Positions 27,001 to 36,000 of a DNA stretch of 64,000 nt are shown here, piece after piece. Within the stretch, counting starts at the first letter, position 1. Every line of letters begins with the position of its first letter. The position numbers were made by a program, and so were the translations under genes. Below the pieces are notes generated by a model. The model was not told where the DNA came from. It was given only the letters and a program-made list of their open reading frames with translations, and ran no database searches. Source of the stretch: Paraburkholderia adhaesiva (GTDB lineage Bacteria; Pseudomonadota; Gammaproteobacteria; Burkholderiales; Burkholderiaceae); NCBI RefSeq assembly GCF_021390575.1, contig NZ_JAJEJQ010000004.1, positions 186,001 to 250,000 on the forward strand, read 5' to 3'.

Positions 27001-30000
27001 GCTGGTCGTGCCGTTGTCCGTCGTATCCAGCGTGCCGTTGTTGTCCACGCTGCCGTTGACGTTCAGCGAACCGTTGTCGGTTGCCACCGTCCCGTTGTTC
27101 GACAGGCTGCCGTTGACATCCGTCGTGCCGCCATTGCTGGTGTCGATCGTGCCGTTCGCGTCGTTCGTGACGTTGCCAGCCACGTTCAGCGTGCCGTTGT
27201 CGGTCGTGCTGACGTTGCCGCTGTTGTTCAGGTCGCCACCGATGCTGGTGGTGCCGTTGTCCGTCGTGTCCAGCGTGCCGTTGTTGTCCACGCTGCCGTT
27301 GACGTTCAGCGAACCGTTGTCGGTTGCCACCGTCCCGTTGTTCGACAGGCTGCCGTTGACATCCGTCGTGCCGCCATTGCTGGTGTCGATCGTGCCGTTC
27401 GCGTCGTTCGTGACGTTACCCGACACGTTCAGCGTGCCGTTGTCGGTCGTGCTGACGTTGCCGCTGTTGTTCAGGTCACCACCGATGCTGGTCGTGCCGT
27501 TGTCCGTCGTATCCAGCGTGCCGTTGTTGTCCACGCTGCCGTTGACGTTCAGCGAACCGTTGTCGGTTGCCACCGTCCCGTTGTTCGACAGGCTGCCGTT
27601 GACATCCGTCGTGCCGCCATTGCTGGTGTCGATCGTGCCGTTCGCGTCGTTCGTGACGTTGCCAGCCACGTTCAGCGTGCCGTTGTCGGTCGTGCTGACG
27701 TTGCCGCTGTTGTTCAGGTCACCACCGATGCTGGTGGTGCCGTTGTCCGTCGTGTCCAGCGTGCCGTTGTTGTCCACGCTGCCGTTGACGTTCAGCGAAC
27801 CGTTGTCCGTCGCCACCGTGCCGTTGTTCGACAGGCTGCCGTTGACATCCGTCGTGCCGCCATTGCTGGTGTCGATCGTGCCGTTCGCGTCGTTCGTGAC
27901 GTTGCCAGCCACGTTCAGCGAACCGTTATCCGTGTCGACCGTCCCGTTGTTCGTGACGTTGCCACCCACGTTCAGCGAGCCGTTGTCGGTCGTGCTGACG
28001 TTGCCGCTGTTGTTCAGGTCGCCACCGATACCGGTGGTGCCATTGTCACCCGTCGTATTCAGCGTGCCGTTGTTGTCCACGCTGCCGTTGACGTTCAGCG
28101 AACCGTTGTCCGTCGCCACCGTGCCGTTGTTCGACAGGCTGCCGTTGACATCCGTCGTGCCGCCATTGCTGGTGTCGATCGTGCCGTTGGCGTCGTTCGT
28201 GACGTTACCCGACACGTTCAGCGAACCGTTATCCGTGTCGACCGTCCCGTTGTTCGTGACGTTGCCACCCACGTTCAGCGTGCCGTTGTCGGTCGTGCTG
28301 ACATTGCCGCTGTTGTTCAGGTCGCCACCGATGTTCGTCGAGCCGTTGTCCGTCGTGTCCAGCGTGCCGTTGTTGTCCACGCTGCCGTTGACGTTCAGCG
28401 AACCGTTGTCGGTTGCCACCGTCCCGTTGTTCGACAGGCTGCCGTTGACATCCGTCGTGCCGCCATTGCTGGTGTCGATCGTGCCGTTCGCGTCGTTCGT
28501 GACGTTACCCGACACGTTCAGCGTGCCGTTGTCGGTCGTGCTGACGTTGCCGCTGTTGTTCAGGTCACCACCGATGCTGGTCGTGCCGTTGTCCGTCGTA
28601 TCCAGCGTGCCGTTGTTGTCCACGCTGCCGTTGACGTTCAGCGAGCCGTTGTCCGTGTCGACCGTCCCGTTGTTCGACAGGCTGCCGTTGACATCCGTCG
28701 TGCCGCCATTGCTGGTGTCGATCGTGCCGTTGGCGTCGTTCGTGACGTTGCCAGCCGCGTTCAGCGTGCCGTTGTCGGTCGTGCTGACGTTGCCGCTGTT
28801 GTTCAGGTCGCCACCGATGCTGGTCGTGCCGTTGTCCGTCGTGTCCAGCGTGCCGTTGTTGTCCACGCTGCCGTTGACGTTCAGCGAACCGTTGTCGGTT
28901 GCCACCGTCCCGTTGTTCGACAGGCTGCCGTTGACATCCGTCGTGCCGCCATTGCTGGTGTCGATCGTGCCGTTCGCGTCGTTCGTGACGTTACCCGACA
29001 CGTTCAGCGTGCCGTTATCCGTGTCGACCGTCCCGTTGTTCGTGACGTTGCCACCCACGTTCAGCGAGCCGTTGTCGGTCGTGCTGACGTTGCCGCTGTT
29101 GTTCAGGTCGCCACCGATGCTGGTCGTGCCGTTGTCCGTCGTGTCCAGCGTGCCGTTGTTGTCCACGCTGCCGTTGACGTTCAGCGAGCCGTTGTCCGTC
29201 GCGACCGTCCCGTTGTTCGACAGGCTGCCGTTGACATCCGTCGTGCCGCCATTGCTGGTGTCGATCGTGCCGTCGTTCGTAAGATTGCCCGAGATGGTCG
29301 TCGAGCCATTGTCCGTCGTATTGATCGTGTCGTTATTCGCAACGTCCGTACCACTGGCCGAGTTGCCGGTGATATGGGTTGTACCGTTATCGGTATTTAT
29401 CGAACCGTTGTTTTCGACGCCCGTCCCGCTGGTCGAATAGCCCTGGATTGCGATCGTGCCGTTTTCCGTTGCGTCCGTGGAACCGTTCGAGCCGATCTCC
29501 ACACCCGTATTCGTCCCCGAGTCACCCGACACGTTAATCGTGCCGTTACCCGACACAGTGGTCGTGCCGTTCAGTTCCGCGCCAATGCCCGTGCTGGAGT
29601 TGCCCGAGATGTTCGCCGTCGCGTTGCCACCCAGCGTCAGGCTGCTGCCCGCATCCTCCTGGAAACCCGTCCCGTTCGTCGAACTGCCGGAAATGGTCAC
29701 GCTGCCGTTGTCCGTCGCGCTCAGAGTCGCGCTCAACTCCACGGCCGTGCCGTTGACCGACGTCCCCGACAGGTTCAGCGTCCCGTTGCCCGTGACCACC
29801 GTATCGCCATTGAAGTCGTTACCCGTGCCGTTCACCGAGCTGCCCACCGCGTTCACCGCGCCGTTGCCGCTGATCGTCACCGTCGACTGCGGCGTCTCGC
29901 TCTCCAGCACCCCGGTCCCATCCACCGAGCTGCCATTGATGTTCAGCGTCGCGCTGTCCGACACGTTCGTGCTGCCGTTCAGGCGCACCCCCGTCCCGTT

Positions 30001-33000
30001 GCCCGTCGCCGTACCATCGAGGGTTACCGCCCCGTTGCCGCTGACATTCAGCGACCCGTTGGCGTCCTGGCCCACACCGGCACCCGTCGCCGTGCTGCCC
30101 GTCACGTTCAGCGACGCATTGTCCGTCACCGTCACGTTGAGCAGTTCCACCCCGGTGCCCGCGTTCGACGTACCTGCCAGGTCCAGCGCCGTGTTGCCCG
30201 CCAGTGTCAGGCCACTGCCCACGCCCACCTCGATGGCCACGCCCGTGTTCGACGTACCGTCCAGCAACACCGTCGTGCCCGGCGTCGCGCTCAGCGTTCC
30301 GCCCAGGCCCAGGCCCGTGCCGCTGTCCGAGTTGCCCTGTGCAATGAGCGTCGCGTTATCCGTGAGCGTGTTGTTGCCCATCAGGTCCACGCCATCGCCC
30401 GCCGTCGAATTGCCCGTGATGTTCACGGTGGCATTGCCACTGACGTTCAGGCTCGCACCCGCGTCCTGCATCGCACCGGCCCCGTTGGCCGATGTGCCAT
30501 CAACAGCAACACTGGCGTTGCCAGCGGCCGTCAGGTTCGCACTCAACTCCACGGCCGTGCCGTTCACCGACGTCCCCGACAGGTTCAGCGTCCCGTTGCC
30601 CGTGACCACCGTATCGCCATTGAAGTCGTTACCCGTGCCGTTCACCGAGCTGCCCACCGCGTTCACCGCGCCGTTGCCGCTGATCGTCACCGTCGACTGC
30701 GGCGTCTCGCTCTCCAGCACCCCGGTCCCATCCACCGAGCTGCCATTGATGTTCAGCGTCGCGCTGTCCGACACGTTCGTGCTGCCGTTCAGGCGCACCC
30801 CCGTCCCGTTGCCCGTCGCCGTACCATCGAGGGTTACCGCCCCGTTGCCGCTGACATTCAGCGACCCGTTGGCGTCCTGGCCCACACCGGCACCCGTCGC
30901 CGTGCTGCCCGTCACGTTCAGCGACGCATTGTCCGTCACCGTCACGTTGAGCAGTTCCACCCCGGTGCCCGCGTTCGACGTACCTGCCAGGTCCAGCGCC
31001 GTGTTGCCCGCCAGTGTCAGGCCACTGCCCACGCCCACCTCGATGGCCACGCCCGTGTTCGACGTACCGTCCAGCAACACCGTCGTGCCCGGCGTCGCGC
31101 TCAGCGTTCCGCCCAGGCCCAGGCCCGTGCCGCTGTCCGAGTTGCCCTGTGCAATGAGCGTCGCGTTATCCGTGAGCGTGTTGTTGCCCATCAGGTCCAC
31201 GCCATCGCCCGCCGTCGAATTGCCCGTGATGTTCACGGTGGCATTGCCACTGACGTTCAGGCTCGCACCCGCGTCCTGCATCGCACCGGCCCCGTTGGCC
31301 GATGTGCCATCAACAGCAACACTGGCGTTGCCAGCGGCCGTCAGGTTCGCACTCAACTCCACGGCCGTGCCGTTCACCGACGTCCCCGACAGGTTCAGCG
31401 TCCCGTTGCCCGTGACCACCGTATCGCCATTGAAGTCGTTACCCGTGCCGTTCACCGAGCTGCCCACCGCGTTCACCGCGCCGTTGCCGCTGATCGTCAC
31501 CGTCGACTGCGGCGTCTCGCTCTCCAGCACCCCGGTCCCATCCACCGAGCTGCCATTGATGTTCAGCGTCGCGCTGTCCGACACGTTCGTGCTGCCGTTC
31601 AGGCGCACCCCCGTCCCGTTGCCCGTCGCCGTACCATCGAGGGTTACCGCCCCGTTGCCGCTGACATTCAGCGACCCGTTGGCGTCCTGGCCCACACCGG
31701 CACCCGTCGCCGTGCTGCCCGTCACGTTCAGCGACGCATTGTCCGTCACCGTCACGTTGAGCAGTTCCACCCCGGTGCCCGCGTTCGACGTACCTGCCAG
31801 GTCCAGCGCCGTGTTGCCCGCCAGTGTCAGGCCACTGCCCACGCCCACCTCGATGGCCACGCCCGTGTTCGACGTACCGTCCAGCAACACCGTCGTGCCC
31901 GGCGTCGCGCTCAGCGTTCCGCCCAGGCCCAGGCCCGTGCCGCTGTCCGAGTTGCCCTGTGCAATGAGCGTCGCGTTATCCGTGAGCGTGTTGTTGCCCA
32001 TCAGGTCCACGCCATCGCCCGCCGTCGAATTGCCCGTGATGTTCACGGTGGCATTGCCACTGACGTTCAGGCTCGCACCCGCGTCCTGCATCGCACCGGC
32101 CCCGTTGGCCGATGTGCCGTCAACGGCAACACTCGCGTTGTCAGTGGCCGTCAGGTTCGCACTCAGCTCCACCCCCGTGCCGTTCACCGACGTCCCCGAC
32201 AGGTTCAGCGTCCCGTTGCCCGTGACCACCGTATCGCCATTGAAGTCGCTACCCGTGCCGTTCGTGCTGGTGCCCGAGATGTCCAGCGAGCCGTTGTCCG
32301 TGGTGCTGGCCGATCCATTGAAGTCCGTGCCGTTGCCATTCGTCGAGTTGCCGCTGACTTTGGTCGAGCCGTTGCCGCTCGTGTTCAGCGAGCCGTTGTC
32401 GCCTACGTCCGTACCCGTGCCGTTCGTGCTGTTGCCCGAGATGTCCAGCGAGCCGTTATCCGTGGTGCTGGCCGAACCATTGAAGTCCGTGCCGTTGCCA
32501 TTCGTCGAGTTACCGCTGACATTGATCGAGCCGTTGCCCGAAGTATTGAGCGAGCCATTGTCGCCCACGACCGTACCCGTGCCATTCGTGCTGTTGCCCG
32601 AGATGTCCAGCGAGCCGTTGTCCGTGGTGCTGGCCGAACCGTTGAAATCCGTGCCGTTGCCATTCGTCGAGCTGCCGGATACATTCGCCCGGGCGGCGCC
32701 ACTCACATTCAGACTGCTGCCTGAATCCGCCTGGAAACCTGTACCGTTGGTCGAATTACCAGAAGCGGCGACCGTACCGTTGTCTGTAACACTGACGTTC
32801 CCGCTCAGCTCTACGCCCGTTCCATTGACCGAACTGCCCGTCGCATTCAGCGTCCCATTGCCAGTGATCGATGTATCACCGTTAAGGTCATTGCCCGTAC
32901 CGTTGACCGAGGTGCCATCAACGTTGACGGTTCCGTTACCGCTGATGTTCAGCGTGCCAGTCGGCTCCTGACTCTGGAGCACCCCCGTGCCGTCCACGGA

Positions 33001-36000
33001 GCTGCCATTGATGTTCAAGGTCGCATTGCCCTGAACATCGCTGCTGCCCTCCAGCAGCACACCCGTGCCGTTGCCTGTCGACGTACCGTTAGCATTGACA
33101 ATGCCATTGCCACTGACGTTCAGATGACCGTCCACGTCCTGCGATACACCAACACCCGTCGCGGTATTACCCGTCATGTTCAGGGTGGCATTGTCCGTGA
33201 CTGTGATGTTGCCCAGTTCCACGGCGATGCCAGACGACGAATTACCACTGAGGTTCAGGGTGTTGTTTCCACTCATGGTCAGGCCGTTACCGGCGCCGAC
33301 ATATACCGCCACACCCGAATTCGTCGTGCCGCCCAAATCAAGCGTCGTCCCCGGCGGCGCAGTCAGCGACCCGCCAACTGCCAGCCCCGTGCCACTATCC
33401 GATGTACCCTGTACAATCAGGGCGGCATTGCCCTGCAGCGTATTGTTCCCGAGCAACTCAGCCCCATCGCCCGTGGTCGAATCGCCTGAGATGTTGACCG
33501 TCGCGCTGCCACTCAGATTCAGGCTACTGCCCGGATCCTGCACGACGCCCGCCCCGTTCTCCGAGGTCCCCGATACCGTCACCGTCGCGTTGTCCGTGGC
33601 GCTGACGTTGTAGCTCAATTCGACACCCGTGCCATTCGTGGACACACCCGACAGGTTCAGCGTACCGTTATTCGTAAGCTTGTTGTCGCCGTTAAAGTCG
33701 TTACCTGTGCCGTTGACCGAACTACCCCAGGCGTTAATCTGGCCATTGCCGCTGATATTCACCTTCGCAAGTGGTGACATGCTCTCCAGCGTCCCGGTGC
33801 CGTCGACCGAACTGCCAGCAATATTCCAGACGGCGTTATCCGCAACGTTACTGCTGCTGCCGTTTAACCAGACCCCAACGCCACTACCGCACGCGGTGCC
33901 GGCTAGATTCAGCGAACCACAACCACTGAGGTTCACGACCGAGCTGGTGGTAAACTCCACCCCGGCTACATTGGATGCTGTGCCGGCAGTGGCGCCCGTC
34001 ACATTCATCGTGCCGCTACCATTCACTGCGACGGCACCAGACAGGTTCACACCGATACCGGTGTTGGAGATGCCCGAAACGTTCAAGGTGCCATTGTCGG
34101 TTACCGTCGTCACGCTGGAAAGATCCAGGCCATCCCCACTATTCGAAGCACCAGTCAGGGTAAGGTTACCGCTGCCGTTCACCGTCACTGACACATTGTT
34201 CAGGTTCACGCCGGCGTAGGAACCGTTCGACGTACCGTTAATCGTTATATTTGTGGTACTGACCGTCAGGTTAGGAAGCCCGGTAACGCCAAAATAGCTG
34301 TTCGATGAACCTATGAGCGTCAGTGTGGCATTGCCGCTGGCCACCATCCCCTTGGACATATTCAGACCTGCTCCGGTGTTCGACGCGCCAATGAGCGTCA
34401 CCGTTGCATTACCGTTCGCTGTTACGCATCCGCCCAGAAGAACGCCAGGGTCGGAGCTGTTCGACGTACCGTTGATCGTTACGTTACCGGTGCTCACATT
34501 CAGTGGGGTGGCCAGGTAAACGCCCGGGTTACCACTGTTCGTGCTGTTCGATATGCCGGTGACATTCAAGATACTGCCGGAGCCGTTCACCGTCACGCAC
34601 CCAGTCACGTTCACGCCAGCGTTGCCGTTCGACGTACCCGTGATGTTAAGTGTGCCATTGTCGGATACGGTCACTGCCTGTGGCAGGCTCAAACCAAGCC
34701 CGGTATTCGACGCACCCGTAAGGGTTACATTGGCGGTTCCGTTGACCGTCACACTCCCACTCAGGCTCACGCCGGTGTAGGAACCATTCGACGTGCCGTT
34801 GATGATCAACGTACCGCTATTGACGGCCAGCGAAGGGATCCCGTAAACGCCGTACCCGCTGTTCGATGTACCCGTAATGTTCAGCGTGCCATTGTCAGAG
34901 ACGCTTTCCGACGAGACGAAATACACCCCCGCGCCCGCATTGCCCGTGCCGCTGATTGCCGCGTTGCCGCTGCCATTCACCGTCACAATTCCAACCAGGT
35001 ACACACCGTTATAGGGAGCACCCGAAGCCGTACTGTTCGACACACCGGTGACGTTCAGCACGCCCGTGTCGGTGACCGTTACTCTATCCGGGAGGTAGAC
35101 ACCAGCGCTACCGTTCGACGTCCCGCTGATCGTCACGTTATCGGTGCCGCTTACCACGAGGCCACCGACACCCGCGTACACGCCATATCCGGTGCCGTTC
35201 GATGAACCGTTGAGCGTAACGTTGGAATTGGTGGCACTCAGCGCTGTAGGCAAATACACGCCATACCCGCTGCCGTTCGATGAACCATTGAGCGTAACGT
35301 CGGAACTGTTGGCATTCAGCGCCCCAGTCACATACACGCCATATCCGCCGCCGTTCGATGAACCGTTGAGCGTAACGTTGGAACTGGTGGCATTCAGCGC
35401 CCCGCCAATGTACACACCATGGGCACTGGCGGAAGCGCAGGCCGATATACCGGTGACATCCAGCGTGCCGTTGGTCACCGACACACCGTTCTCTATGTCC
35501 ACACCCCGGTCTGTACCACCCGTTCCACTGACCGTCGCCGTGGCATTCGTAACTTTCAGCCCATTTGATACATAAACACCATAGCCGCCACCGGAAGCGA
35601 GGATCATCGTACCGGTAGCGTTCAACGTGCCGTTGGTCACCGACATGCACCCCGCCACCCACAGACCCGTCGAAGAATTCGATGTGCCGGCGATCGATGC
35701 ATTGCCACCCGTCGAGTTCAGTCCCCCGGCCAGGTCCACGCCATAGCCGCTGCCGGCCGCCGTGCCGTTGACTGCAACTTCGGCAGCGCTCGCGTTCAGC
35801 GCTCCAGCAATGTAAATGCCAATGCCGCCTCCTGAAGCACGGGCCGACGTACCCGTGATGTACAGCGTGCTGTTGGTCACCGATACGCCGCTGCTACCCT
35901 CGATGTCCACGCCACGGCCGTCGCCTGGCGCCGTACCGTTGATTGTCACCGTAGCATTCGTAACGTTCAGCCCGTTGCTCACGTAAACACCATAGGCGCT

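Larger units (their letters stand above)
1..29280 (-). repeat. About 480 tandem 57-66 bp units encoding 19-22-residue adhesin repeats
   Basis: Reading the minus strand, five modules recur: a GTVATDNGSLNVNGSVDNN (19 aa), b GTLDTTDNGTTSIGGDLNNS (20), c GNVSTTDNGTLNVSGNV plus TNDAN (22; short form c' ends GGNVTNN, 20 aa), d GTIDTSNGGTTDVNGSLSNN (20), and e GTVDTDNGSLNVAGNV plus TNDAN (21). The commonest order is a-b-c-d, giving an 81-aa or 243-bp period (for example the same junction at 5901 and 6144). Substitutes are c' in place of c-d, and an inserted e-c'. The units share a D-N-G turn. Nucleotide identity between copies is very high, with a few recurring alternatives (Ser/Thr, Val/Ala/Ser/Gly). 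All length changes are multiples of three, so the frame is kept. Confidence 0.95.

Noticed and set aside
1..29280. A CRISPR array or satellite DNA
   Set aside because: The units are back-to-back coding repeats without unique spacers, all in one open frame.
5..29440. An uninterrupted plus-strand frame of 9,811 codons (and similar plus frames at 29374-32971)
   Set aside because: It is the mirror of the minus-strand repeat. The repeat contains no complements of stop codons in that frame and its units are multiples of three, so openness is automatic. The product is Pro/Leu/Val-rich with no domain, while the minus frame has a signal peptide, a TPS domain and beta-helix coils.
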